From positions 1,674,001 through 1,738,000 of the forward strand of contig NC_070569.1 in NCBI RefSeq assembly GCF_026914185.1: a DNA stretch of 64,000 bases, read 5' to 3'. The DNA is from Puccinia triticina (taxonomy: Eukaryota; Basidiomycota; Pucciniomycetes; Pucciniales; Pucciniaceae). Below the pieces are notes generated by a model, which had not been told where the DNA came from, searched no databases, and worked only from the letters and a program-made list of their open reading frames with translations. Of the stretch, positions 23,446 through 34,723 are shown in pieces. Both the position numbers and the translations under genes were made by a program. Position 1 is the first letter of the stretch; each line of letters opens with the position of its first letter.

Positions 23446-26400
23446 AGGTTGTGCCTCCCCCGAGCATCAGGGATCCTGTAGTAGCTAAGTTAGGCGCTTT
23501 TAATCTGGTCACCAGCAATGCATTTGATCCTAGACTATTCGCAAGTCTTTCTTTTTCTACTACTTATGATCCACGTGCCACAACCCCCCTATCAGCCACC
23601 TTTCTCATAGACTCAGGGGCTACTCACGACGTATTGAGTGAGGAGTTCGCCATTAAGACAGGCCTGAGGCTAAAAAATTCACCAAGTCAGAGGACGATCT
23701 CTGGATTCAACGGCTCAAGGAGTCAGTCATCACAAGAGGTGGACTTATTCCTGGACTCCGACTCAACACCATCAACTCTCATCATTACCAAACTTAAGGA
23801 CACGTATGATGGGATTTTGGGCATGCCGTGGATGAGGAACCATGGGCATCGCATTGATTGGCGGAAGCGCCGACTGAAACCAAACCACACGGATATCGCA
23901 ACTGCCAATGCAGTTTTGTCGTTTCCAAAAAAAACCTCGCAGGATGGGGAGGAGCCCATGGCGAGGCAAGCGAGGAAATTTGACGAGGGGGTGCGCGCTT
24001 TATGCGGGATAACGACCCCGCGATGTGAGTCCACTAGCCCTATAACTATACCATGTGACTTGGGAACATCTGGCAAGCAAACTCGTTTTGTAGAACACTT
24101 CCCACAGGATCCAGGGACAGAATACGTGGAGCCACCAAACGACGCGCGTGAGGAGCCTAATCATGGACCCAAACTGGCGACAACCACCAGAGCCTGTAAA
24201 AACTCACTCGCGGCCGCTGCGGCGGCTTCGTCTGTACTGAAAAAAACCTCCAGCGACGGGGAGGAGCCCGTAGGGAGGCAAGCGAGGTTATTAGACGAGG
24301 GGGTGCGCACTTTGTGTGAAAAAACACCCCCAAAATGTGAGTCCATAACATCCCCTTTATCTGTTTGTTTAAGACCATCTGGCAATCGGACACATTTTTT
24401 GAATAGCGCAGAGGCGGGACACGGACCACAACCAATGGGGACACCGGACATTGGAGCCGCGAAAGCGTCCTGGTCGACGTCAGCAAGACTCGCAGCGGAT
24501 GCGAAGGGTACAGAATCAGCCAGACCCACGGAGGAGATGGTGCCAAGGCAATACCACTCGTATCTGCACATGTTCCGCAAGTTGGAGGCGCAACGACTTC
24601 CCCCCAGAAGGAAGTACGATTTCCGGGTGGAGCTGATCCCGGGAGCTATGCCCCAGACGAGCCGAGTGATACCACTTTCTCCCGCAGAGAACAACGCGCT
24701 TGACAAACTCATCAGGGAGGGCCTGGATAACGGGACAATCAGGAGGACAACATCCCCTTGGGCGGCCCCGGTATTATTTACTGGAAAGAAAGACGGGAAC
24801 CTCAGGCCGTGCTTTGACTACAGAAAATTAAACACACTTACGGTTAAAAATAAATATCCACTGCCTCTCACCATGGACCTCGTGGACAGTTTACTGAACG
24901 CGGATAAATTTACTAAGCTCGATTTACAAAATGCCTACGGGAACTTGAGGGTAGCCGAAGGAGATGAAGAGAAATTAGTGTTTGTGTGCCGCGCCGGACA
25001 GTTCGCTCCGTTGACGATGCCGTTTGGGCCCACAGGAGCGCCCTGCTTCTTCCAGTTCTTCATCCAGGATATTCTACTAGGCAGAATTGGGAAAGACACA
25101 GCAGCGTACCTCAATGATATTATGATCTATACGCAACGGGGAACTGACCACAAAGAAGCAGTACTGGGAATACTGGACATCCTCAGCAAGCACCAGCTGT
25201 GGTTGAAGCCGCAAAAATGTGAGTTCTCCAGAGAGGAGGTTGAATACCTAGGCCTGTTAATATTGTGTAACCACGTGAGGATTGACCCTGCAAAAGTCAA
25301 AGCAGTCTCAGATTGGCCAGCCCCCACAAACGTAACTGAACTACAACGGTTTGTGGGGTTTGCAAATTTCTACAGACGCTTCATTGGGAAATTCTCACGG
25401 ACAACAAGGCCTCTTAATGACCTAACCAGAACTAATACACGATTTGTGTGGGATGAGCAATGCGACCACGCCTTTGAAACCCTCAAGACAGCTTTCACAA
25501 CGGCACCAATCCTCAAGATAGCAGACCCGTATAGGCCGTTCCTGCTTGAATGTGATTTCTCAGACTTCGCGCTGGGCGCGGTCTTGCCGCAAGTGTGTGA
25601 AAAAGATAATGAATTACACCCGGTGGCGTACCTCTCAAGATCTCTAATACAAGCGGAACGGAACTACGAAATATTTGACAAGGAGCTATTAGCGATTGTG
25701 GCGGCATTCAAAGAATGGTGTCACTACCTGGAAGCAAACCCAAATTGTCTGAAGGCCATTGTGTATACCAATCACCGGAACCTGGAGAGTTTTATGACCA
25801 GCAAAAGTTTGACTTGACGTCAGGCACGCTGGGCTGAAACGCTGGGAAATTTTGACTTTGAAATTGTGTTTCAACCGGGGCGCCAGGCCACCAAACCGGA
25901 TGCGCTGTCACGTAGACCCGACTTGGCTCCGAGCAAGGAGGACAAACTAACGTTTGGACAACTACTGAAACCGCAAAACATCACTCTGGAAACATTTGCG
26001 GCGGTCTTGGAGCTGGCCTGGGCCGAAATCAACGAATTGTTTGTTGATGAAACCGTAGAACTGGAGGATGCGGACAAATGGTTCGAGATCAACATTATGG
26101 GGGTTGAAGAGCCCAATCTCACCAAGGATGACCTAATACCGACAGATACTGAGCTGATAAGTCTGATTTGCAACGCTACTTCCGCTAACAGTAGACTGAT
26201 GGCCATTGCGCAGGGTGTAGGGGACAAGGCAAAGGATTACACAGTTGCAAATGGGGTACTCTATCGGGATGGACAGGTAGAGGTTCCCGCGGATGAGACA
26301 ATAAAGGCCGCCATAGCAAGAAGCCGGCATGACTGCCGGACAGCAGGACACCCGGGACGGGCCAAGACGCTACTACTGATACGCCGGTGTTTCAACTGGC

Positions 26401-27590
26401 CATCCATGAAACGGTTTGTCAACAGATACGTAGATCAGTGTGACTCCTGCCAGCAAGTCAAATCATCAACACAATCACCGATGGGGACATTAGAACCACT
26501 ACCAATACCGGCGGGCCCTTGGACTGATATTCCATACGACATGATCACGGACCTGCCGGAATCCAAGGGTGCCGACAGCATATTGAAAGTAGTAGACCGG
26601 TTGACCAAAATGGCACACTTCCTACCATGCCGGAAATCCATGACAGCAGAGACACTGGCGGATTTAATGCTCCAACAAGTATGGCAACTACACGGGACTC
26701 CTAAAACAATTGTCTCGGACAGGGGAAGTGTTTTCATTTCACAAATAGGCAGGGAACTCAGCAAGGCTCTAGGGGTACAACTCTGACCGTCGACAGCGTA
26801 TCACCCCCGGACCAATGGGCAATCCGAAATCGTGAACAAAACAATCGAACAGTACTTGAGACATTTTATCGGTTATCATCAAGATGATTGGGAGCTGTTG
26901 CTAGCATTGCCTGAATTTGCCTATAATAACAGGGACCACACAGCGACTGGCATGTCGCCTTTCAAGGCGAACTACGGTTTTGATTTGACAGTCAACGGGA
27001 CACACTTGGCGGACCAATGCGTACCAGCGGTCAAGGAACGCCTCAAGAAGAACTGGCGGCAAGCCTGGAAGAGGCACAATCGGCAATGAGGGTGCAATTT
27101 GACAAACATGTGCGACAGACACCAGACTGGAAGATCGGCGATTCCGTGTGGCTCAACAGCAAAAAAATCTCTACGACAAGGCCAAACCCCAAATTGTCGC
27201 ACAGATGGCTAGGCCCTTTTCTTATCTCAAGTAAAATATCCCCTTCTGTGTATGCGCTGACACTCCCCGCCTCTATATTGAAAGGAATCCATCCGCATTT
27301 CCACGTATCTGTACTCAAGAAGGCTAACCAAGACACCATCAAAGGACGCGCAAAGGCGCCGCCAGGACCAGTGGAGGGGGAGGGCAAGACAGAGTGGGAG
27401 GTTCAACAGATTCTTGATTGCACAAGGGAAAAGGATGGAGTACCTGGTTGAGTGGAATGGATACGGGCCGGAAGACAACTCATGGGAACCAACAGCAAAT
27501 CTAAGCAATTGTCAAGAGCTAATCCACGACTTTGACAAAAAATTTCCCGACGCAGCACGGCGACACACAGGGTCAAGGAGATTCAAGTGA
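23433..27590 (+). pseudogene. Gypsy pol: protease, RT, RNase H, integrase, chromodomain
   Basis: The frame opens inside the end of gag. The protease motif LIDSGATHD lies at about 23605. The reverse transcriptase has LDLQNAYGNLRV and MPFGPTGAPCFFQ, but the catalytic YLDD box reads YLND (codon AAT at 25113-25115), which would remove an essential aspartate. RNase H (LLECDFSDFALGAVL) runs into TGA at 25815-25817. Integrase has an HHCC finger and a D,D,E core (ITDLPES, SDRGSVF, NGQSE), with a second TGA at 26784-26786 just before STAYHPRTNGQ. A frameshift near 27055 and another near 27430 precede a C-terminal chromodomain (EYLVEWNGYGPEDNSWEP) that ends at 27590. Both stops look like CGA to TGA changes. 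The element is dead without complementation. Confidence 0.88.
23930..24421 (+). repeat. internal duplication between protease and RT
   Basis: Two diverged copies of about 180 bp, spaced about 310 bp apart (from about 23930 and 24240), encode KTSQDGEEPMARQAR...DEGVRALC and KTSSDGEEPVGRQAR...DEGVRTLC, each followed by CES and a conserved SG(K/N)(Q/R)T(R/H)F. This is a linker region with no catalytic role that I recognise. Confidence 0.75.
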
Positions 27591-27677
27591 GGGTTGGCTT
27601 TTTCCCTACGGGGTTTTTTGATGCCGCCCGGGGAAGAGAACGCAGAGCGGGGGGCTTGGGCGTTAAGGGCGGGGTAG

Positions 27678-27868
27678 TGTTATGAGCTGCGCGTCTGCGC
27701 GCCGGGACTACCCCGGGGAGGCATGTCACTTACTTGTACATACATGTCACAGCTCTCTACCACAAGGAGTAGCCAGAGAGGGATCATCAACCTTTCTCCA
27801 TCTAGCAATTTACCTTTTGACTAGAAAACCCAGAAGGCAGCCTTCTCTCCCTCAGCACAACCCTTTCA
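27678..27868 (+). repeat. 3' LTR of the Gypsy element
   Basis: 191 bp, ending TTTCA before the CTCAG duplication. Differences from the 5' LTR include CCCCGGGG against CCCTGGGG and AGCCAGAG against AGCCGGAG, i.e. CpG-type transitions. Confidence 0.9.
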
Positions 27869-28366
27869 CTCAGCCAGCCGGCCTTTCTCCTTGTTGTCAA
27901 AGATCACTCCAGAGATGTAGTGAAGGAGCCGGCTATAGAACTTGCAGGTACCAAGGAACTCAACCAGTTTTAGATACTGGACCTTTATCTCCTTGATCAG
28001 GTCATCCTCCTACAGCAGCAGCAGTAGGGTTGCTATATAAACCTTGTGGCCTCCCGCTTGCAATCTCCGTCAAAGAGCGGGACTTCATCTTGGAAATTAT
28101 TGGTATGGGCCCAACCTTGTATCTTTACAAGATAAAGAATGTGGTGCTTGAATTTTTTGGGTACATAGCTGTAAGCCATATTGGCCATCCACAACAACTT
28201 CCAACATTGCCTTGGCCTGACACTCAAGGTTGTGCAACATGTTAGCCCATCTCAAGACTTGGTGCAGCAATCCAGATGGATGATCAGGATTGCTTACATG
28301 CCACCTGAGTATCTTTTTTTTGCTAGTTTGAAGTCTTATAAATTTTCAGAAACCAAAATTTAAGTT

Positions 28367-28439
28367 GTGCACTATGGGATTCAAACTCATGTCCTCAAAC
28401 TTCATGAGTGATGCTTTTTACCAACTGAGCTAAGTGCAC
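28367..28439 (-). pseudogene. tRNA-like sequence, Met-type, degenerate
   Basis: The 73-nt minus-strand sequence begins and ends with complementary seven-base arms (GTGCACT and AGTGCAC). It has a good internal box A (TAGCTCAGTTGG) and a box-B-like T arm (GAGTTTGAATCCC). The middle contains CATGA like an elongator tRNA-Met, but the anticodon stem pairs poorly, so I read it as a decayed tRNA gene or the head of a SINE. No SINE tail was identified. Confidence 0.5.
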
Positions 28440-28639
28440 TGTTTCTTTTTAGGGTGCTCAATTCACTGCATGGTTACCAAAGTTTGTGTCTTTGACATGT
28501 ATCCTCATGGGATCAAGTCTTATATGTTTTTAAATTGCTTTTCATGTTACCAGTCAAACTCAGTTGTCTTGCTCTGTGCAGGGTGCAAACATAGCTTTTA
28601 CAACTTCATTTGTCTATCATCTTGGCGCTTTTGCTTAGC

Positions 28640-29180
28640 AAAGCAAAACCCCGCTACTCTGGATCAAGAGTAGTGTTAGTGCTAGCGGAAAACTGCTACT
28701 TAGAGCAGTAGCAAAGCGCCAGCACCGGTACTGCAAATTTGAACCGCATGTAGCGAAGCAGGATATTTTCTGAATTTGCTGAGGTTTAGCGTAGCAGCTG
28801 AATTGGCGCTTTCTGGCGCTTTTTGGCGCTATAAGTGCTATGTAGCGCAAGGAGCGTAGCAAGTGAGGCCACTTTTGTGCCAAAAGCATAGCGGGAAAGT
28901 CTCCTTTTCCGTGGAAAATGCCACAAATACTAATAAATCATCAATCCTCCATCACTTTATGATGCTGAGGATTGAAATTTGAATGACGCTACAGCAGCGC
29001 AGAAAAACTCCTACTTTAAGTAGCAATTTTACCCCTAATTTAGCAAGAAGCGTAGCAGAATGCCGCTACTTGCCGCTGAAAATAGCTTGCTATTTTTTTG
29101 AATTTTTTTCCCTTCAGAAAATTAGTGAAAAGTGTAGCGCCTAGCCCGCTACTAAAAGCATAGCAAAGCAGGGTTAAAAT
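28640..29180. repeat. GCGTAGC / AGCGCCA motif-dense region
   Basis: Words such as AGCGTAGC, TAGCGAAGC, TTGGCGCTTTTTGGCGCT and GCTACTT recur in both orientations. This resembles the region 35941-37385. No terminal repeats were defined. Confidence 0.55.
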
Positions 29181-29265
29181 TGCTGTGGTTTTGCTATGCA
29201 CAGAGTAGCTCTTGCGGTGTTGGAATTGCAACCGCTTAGAGAATAAGGATTTGGACCCGTTTCTA

Positions 29266-29935
29266 GGTACCCGGCACCGCCTGGCGGGTGCCTGTTTTTT
29301 CTTGAAAAGTGGGTGGTGCCCGGGTACCGCTTGAGGTACCCACTCAAATGCCTCCCAATGCGGCAGGGGCTGGAGCCCGTGCCTAATACATCGCACCCGG
29401 CGAGCCAGACTTTGACCATCTCGCTGAGAGAAATTCACACCTCTCGGCTAGATGGATTTGTACCAGCTCGCCGAGAGGAATGCATCCCTCCCGGCGAGCT
29501 GGAATTTGACCAGCTCGCTGAGAGAAATCTACACCTCTCGGCGAGAAATCCATCTCGCCAAGGGGTGTGTCTCTTGGCGAGCTGGTCAAATTCCAGCTCG
29601 CCGAGAGGAATACACACCTCCTGGCCAGCTGAATTTTTACACCAGCTCGCCAAGGGTGTTCTTCCCGGTGAGCTGGTCAAAGCCCAGTCTGCCAAGAGGT
29701 GTGTATTCATCTAGTCAAGCTGGACTTGACCAGCTCGCCAAGAGACATACCTCTTGGCAAGCGGGACTTTGGGGATTTGGTGTCCCCAGTCCCGTACGCC
29801 AAGTATGTAAAAAAAGGCACAAATTACCGCCAGTACCCGCCCCAAGTACTGCTGGTACCGGCCAGGCGGTTCCAGGTGCGGTACTTGGTCCCTGCTTTGG
29901 GAAAAAAACGTACCCAGTGTGGTGGACAGATTGGT
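29266..29935. repeat. GGTACC cluster flanking a CTCGCCGAGAGG array
   Basis: GGTACCC/GGCACCGCC words at 29266-29345 and 29805-29935 bracket about 380 bp (29395-29770) of alternating CAGCTCGCCGAGAGG and CCTCTCGGCGAGCTGG units, i.e. one self-complementary motif in both orientations. Open frames on both strands (for example 29452-30285) follow the repeat and are not called. Confidence 0.7.
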
Positions 29936-31564
29936 ACACGCGTGGAACCAAGTTTTTTGTTGCGCTTGGCGCTCGCCGGTGGACGTCAAGTTTCACGACA
30001 TCCATACCTCAAGTCCTAAGTCCTCAAGATTTTCTTAGGTTCACAACAGCGCGGCGTGGCGCGCATCCTCCAGGTGTTTCAGGTTTTCTTGCCCTTTTTT
30101 TTCCTTTCCTTTTCCTTGTTTCTGTGTTGGTGGTGTTGTGTCTCTGGTCAGTTTCTTTTCATCAGGTTTTTCCTCTTTCACTCAGCGCGCGTTGGTTAGG
30201 TTCTTGGATGAGGAGGGTTGGTTTTTTTGTTTGTTTTGTTGTTTTGTCTTGTTTTGTTTCTGTCTCTGGTGTTGTCTTGTTGTAGCGCGTTGTGATGAGA
30301 TGTCTGTGAGATGTCACAAACTCCAAGGTTTGATTTCAGTTTGAACTCAGGCTTTGGAGCGGCATGGACCTACTCTGAACCATAATCCAGTCTTCCATCA
30401 AATTCAAAGCTATTGTCTTGGTGTCATTACGCCCGTATTTCTCAGAATCCCACGTCTTTTAAGTTCATTACCCCGCAAACGCTGATCTCCACCACCTTCT
30501 GGTTTTGATCACACTCCCGCCGGCAGTATCCCCGGCTCCCTCTCAAACAAAAATTGCCGACGCGCAACTCTAGCCGTCAGAAAATCACACCCCTTCAACG
30601 CTACACAAATTCTCTGCGCTCATTAACGGCCAATCACCCCGGAGGGCATATGCAGCTAATCAACTCATCTCTCATTTTGTTAGAAAGTAAGAGAAAAGGG
30701 AGAGAGGGTGTTTTTGGTGAACAGTCTTGAGATCCTTGGAGGGGGCACAAGGTGGTCAACTCAGGAAAAGAGGAGAACTGATCATGTTATTACTTGTAAA
30801 AATAAAGTAATATATACATGATTTTTGATAATGAATAAAGAAGTTATGTATAATGAATAAAATAATAAGGAGACATGTTTTGAATGAGAAATAGTACCAG
30901 AGGCTATTCCTCAGGGTTCTAGACTAAAAGAGGCTGCCATAAAGGATAAGATCAGATCAAAAAACAGGCTACAATATTAAGTAAACATTAACATAGAATA
31001 AGGGATTTTTGGGGTAAGTAAAGAGAAGAAGCTGAAATTCCAACACATTTTCCCCTCCACCAACTGCCTACCGTCTGACACAGTAGGAGTTCCTCACCGG
31101 TATCCAGGTGCCAACTGTACCCGGGTCCAAATTGTTATTCTCTACAACCGCTGTTGGGCGGGCGGGCCGGACTTGTCCGGCAGCAGTGATGCCAGTTGGG
31201 GAAGCCACAGGCATGTTGGTTGAGGTGGTCATTGGCCGGTTTTGCAGCAGGGGCCGGGGCTGGGGCCGGCAGATTGTCCATTGCATCATTGATCTGACTG
31301 ACCCAGAACTGGGTCAGGATTTCCCAGGGCTCTGCTTGGTCCTGTTTGAGCTGATTGAATTGGGAATCAAATACAAACTGGGTCTCAGAAAATAGGATTT
31401 GGTTGGGGACAGTCATTCTGGAGGCTGGGACGGGCTCCTGGTGAGTGAAAAGTAATGATATACCAGTCAATGGGTATGGTGAAACAAGGGTGTTGATTGT
31501 TGAAAGGGAATGGCCAGGTGAGGGGGGGCGAGGGAAGACCGGACCGGGCCAAACTTAGCTAAGT
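29936..31564. other. no gene recognised
   Basis: Contains T/G-rich low-complexity sequence (30060-30300) and minus-strand frames at 31068-31470 rich in proline and alanine (NLPAPAPAPAAKPAN). The latter could be an eroded gag or linker, but I cannot support a call. Confidence 0.35.
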
Positions 31565-32157
31565 GAGGCGCGGGAGCGCTGTTGCAAAGCAACCCTCCAA
31601 AGGAGGGACTTATGCCCTACCTTGCAAAAGAGTAGGCAGCAGACATCTGTTTTCAGCCTTTTCTGCTTGTCCCTCCATTGAGGCTACGCAAGGACAGCTG
31701 GGGCTAAGTCAGCTGCTTCAAGAGATAGCCAAGAAGCATGGCTCTCTGCTGGCATCTTTCTTTTATCTGTACATAACACCTGAACTTGATTATAAAATAA
31801 ATAAATAAATAAGAGCTGCTCAGTCTTGACAGGTGTCAAAAGTATGGCTTTGACCAAGGCCTGTTTGAACAATGCCCTCCCAAAACCCATGAACTCATTT
31901 TTGTTTCATTTGGGATTCAAGAGAGTTTTTGGAGGGATCCGACCTCAGAAAGGTGGCAGGTGCAAGTGCTGATGCAGGTGGACAAAACTGTCTACTCAGA
32001 ATTTTGATACCCTATAGCTGAGCCAAGATATAGAGAGTTGAAAACTTTGAAAGTTTTCCCCAGCCAATTAATGGGATTTCTGCTGCCTACTGTTTTGCAA
32101 GGTAGGGTGTAAGTCCCTCCTTTGGAGGGTTGCTTCGCGACAGCGCTCCCGCGCCTC
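31565..32157. mobile_element. MITE with 80-bp inverted termini
   Basis: The 593-bp unit starts GAGGCGCGGGAGCGCTG and ends with the complement. The termini match over about 80 bp with several mismatches and include a small hairpin CCCTCC-AAA-GGAGGG and the word CTACCTTGCAAAA. The interior shows no transposase. No clear target duplication was found, so the superfamily is open. Confidence 0.7.
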
Positions 32158-32651
32158 TGATTGAGGGACTTACCTAAGCTTGGGACCGGGCATGCTGAAT
32201 GGCAGCCGCCAGGGTGGTGGATGGGTGAGAGAGAGATGGGGAGAGCAAGAGATACCGCCATACAGATCTGGACTGTAGGGCACAACATTGGCTATGCATG
32301 TCTGTATCTTCCATATCGTCCGCCCATCTGGGCAGAATCTTGAATATTTTTGCCACAATATTTTGTTGTTTGTTGCGGGCAGGGACAAGCTATTTCAGAA
32401 TTGCAGTAATAAAGAAACAAAAACAAAACATAAATAAGGAAATAAAGAAACTCCCATCCTAAGGCCGCAGTGCTGTGCGCGGCAGAGGGGATCCTGAAAT
32501 GCTCCAGTCTTGAAGTCCCACATGTTGAGATCTTGGGGTTGGAAAGTTGATCCAGCCGATGCACCACGCTGACTATTAAAGATCCCTTACCAACTAGCCC
32601 AGCAGTAATTGGAATGAGTGCCTGCTCAAGTTATATATGGTTGACCAGTTA
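32158..32651. other. no gene recognised
   Basis: No supported coding region. A minus-strand stretch around 32590-32605 (GGGCTAGTTGGTAAGG) recalls a tRNA D arm, but no tRNA closes around it. Confidence 0.4.
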
Positions 32652-32808
32652 TGGTGTTCAAAATTGCATAAGATTTTTTTACATAAAATCATAAACTGCA
32701 ATTTTGGCTGGGAGATGACACTTTAAGTTTTATGCACACTGACATCTCCCAGCCAAAATTGGCTTTGTGATTTTATGTAAACCGTGACATATGCAATTTT
32801 GAACACCA
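32652..32808. mobile_element. 157-bp MITE with TA target duplication
   Basis: The ends TGGTGTTCAAAATTGCATA and its complement form long inverted repeats that continue through AAATCA and the CAGCCAAAATTG pair. The unit sits between TA and TA (32650-32651, 32809-32810), as for Tc1/mariner-type MITEs. A related left end (GGTGTTCAAAGTTG) appears near 45064. Confidence 0.7.
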
Positions 32809-32810
32809 TA

Positions 32811-34129
32811 TGTAATGTTCAATGATCAATTCTTGACATAAGAGAACAATCCAAGGATAGCACGAAAGAAGAGAGAGATTGGAAACCCTACATGACAAAG
32901 AGCTGTAAAAATCAACAAGGTTGTAGCAGGCCACGTGCTGCACACCGAGCTCACTGGCCGGCTCATGCTCGCCGATCTTCGGACCTTCTCTATTTTCAAC
33001 AATGGTGACCAAGCGTTCCAATTGTTGAGAGGATGTAAAAAAACAAAAGGAGGCCGAGGACGAGGCGATGATGATGCTGTTGGTTTGTGAGGTGTTGACG
33101 ACGATCCTTGATTACATTCCAAGCAGCCTGTGGTGATATTTTCCCACAACAGAGTCATTTGGAATCTCACTGCCATCATTGCCATCGCATCTGCAAATTT
33201 TTGTCTTCATGTGTTTTGACCCTTACGTCAAGATACTCCGCGCAAGTAGTCTTGAAAATGATGTTGATGCAGACAAGAGGTCGATGTTCAGGTGGCCCAA
33301 AAACAAGCCAGGCTGGCTCCGAGCCCACGAATAGCTTCGGTTCCGAATTGGAAGTGGTCTTCGACATTAGTGCTGTAGTTTTCCGATCTTTGCGTCCCAA
33401 CCCCGAGGGAGAGTAAGATTTGATAACAGAAGGTGAATGGGACGGGCCAAGGGTGTTGGTCAAGTGTTGATGGAGGCTCTTGAGAATCTTACCGGGTGCT
33501 TCCATCATATCTAAGAGGTCCAGCTGGGTTCAAGAAAGCGAGCCAATGACGCGGAAGTTATGGATTCTGATGGCTGCTCTTTCGGGGATACGCCGGGTTT
33601 AGTCGTGGTCTGACGACAAGAGACGTCGGCGACGAGGGGACAGGCCAGAACGAGGAAGACCGGTAGGGTATATTCGTCGCTCGAGGGTGAGGGGGAGGTA
33701 TGTGAGATGCGCCCAGCTGGAGGTCTTCGACAATAAGCGAGCCGCGGCTGCGCCTGTTAGCTTGCGCAGAGCCGGGAACGATGTGATTGGAGGAGCTGAG
33801 GATGAGTTGAGGATTATGATGGAGCTCTCAAGCCGGTCCTGTCTCCGCGCCGCGGCGGTGTCTACATAGGGATGTCGATTCCTCCAACAAAGCTTGAATG
33901 CAGGAGCGGAACGATTGAGGGTGGGTCCGGTGGATGACGACGTGCCCTTGCATGGATTCGTGTCCGGGATGATGAGGTTTTCAGCAAGTAGGGAAGACAC
34001 GACGAGGGCCGGAGTGGTCGGTCATCTGCCATGACAGGGCGATTTCGGCGGCCGTACAAGCTCGAGAGTAACGGCCTGGAGTTTCGGCGGTGAGCCCTGA
34101 TCCAAAAGACGTGGTTGCCGTTGGTTCCG
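32811..34129. other. possible decayed minus-strand gene
   Basis: Open minus-strand frames at 32773-33185 and 33599-34000 have protein-like stretches (QQLERLVTIVENREGPKIGE; LVLGLLLFFYILS in another frame), but I could not join them with consistent splicing and recognise no domain. It may hold exons of an unknown gene or a relic. Confidence 0.3.
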
Positions 34130-34723
34130 GCATCCGAAGGCTGGCATTCGGCTCTGCCGTTTCGCACCCCGTGGCACCCTCAGTCATGACACATCGGGGC
34201 CCCTAAAGTATGCTTCCTCCATTTGTAGTTGATCAAGCGCAGGCAGTCGATGAGCCCTAGACTGCATGGTCAGAACTTAGAAGCAAACCACAGTAATGCC
34301 GAACGTCACGAGTAAACATACGAAAACGCAAGAATTGCACGGTCGCCTGAATCGATTGTCAGACCACCACCAAGCGCTGTCCGCGGGCCTCGTTATCCCG
34401 GGTTCGTCTTTCTCCATCATCTCATGTTGCCACTATTCGAGTGTTGGGTCCTGCATCTTACCAGTTTCTTCTGTACACCGATTTCCACGATTATGAACCA
34501 GCAGCATGTTAATGTTGAAGGCATCGGGGTTTTTTGATCCCAACTCTGGAATATTGGTTTCGATGGGACTATTGCGTCTGAGGAGGGGAGCCACAACATC
34601 CGTTCGGTAGTACAACGGAACCAACACATCGTAAGGTCTCAACACCCCTTGATCAACACCAGCCAACGCCTGTTCAAGCCGCATCCAAGCCAATCAATCC
34701 TCCAGAGTGAAACACCGCCCGCC

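Larger units (their letters stand above)
22112..27868 (+). mobile_element. complete Ty3/Gypsy chromovirus, defective
   Basis: The 5757-bp element has two 191-bp LTRs (TGTTATGAG to CCCTTWCA) and a perfect 5-bp target duplication CTCAG (22107-22111 and 27869-27873). The order is LTR, primer site, gag, protease, reverse transcriptase, RNase H, integrase, chromodomain, purine-rich tract (about 27660-27677), LTR. The LTRs differ at about five positions by eye, mostly transitions, so the insertion is not recent. Pol carries two nonsense codons, two frameshifts and a changed reverse-transcriptase catalytic residue, so it cannot move by itself. Confidence 0.92.
22011..28009 (-). pseudogene. older reading frame split by the Gypsy element
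   Basis: The minus strand is open from 28009 to 27869 (47 codons, including VEFLGTCKFYSRLLHYISGV) and, after removal of the Gypsy element and one copy of its CTCAG duplication, continues in the same frame from 22106 to a TAG at 22011-22013 (31 codons and the stop). The junction codons are GAG (inside the duplication) and AAC. A TAG at 28010-28012 bounds it upstream. I do not recognise the product. It could be an old gene exon or a retroelement gag; now it is interrupted. Confidence 0.55.

Noticed and set aside
29452..30285. 277-codon plus-strand open frame
   Set aside because: It runs through the CTCGCCGAGAGG array and the GGTACC cluster and then a T/G-rich tract. It has no domain, and its openness follows from the repeat.
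32560..32640. Minus-strand stretch resembling a tRNA D arm (GGGCTAGTTGGTAAGG)
   Set aside because: No matching acceptor stem or T arm at tRNA spacing.
33599..34000. 133-codon minus-strand frame upstream of the secreted-protein gene
   Set aside because: No recognisable domain, no conserved counterpart at the second duplicon and no consistent splicing to neighbours; only mentioned as a possible relic.
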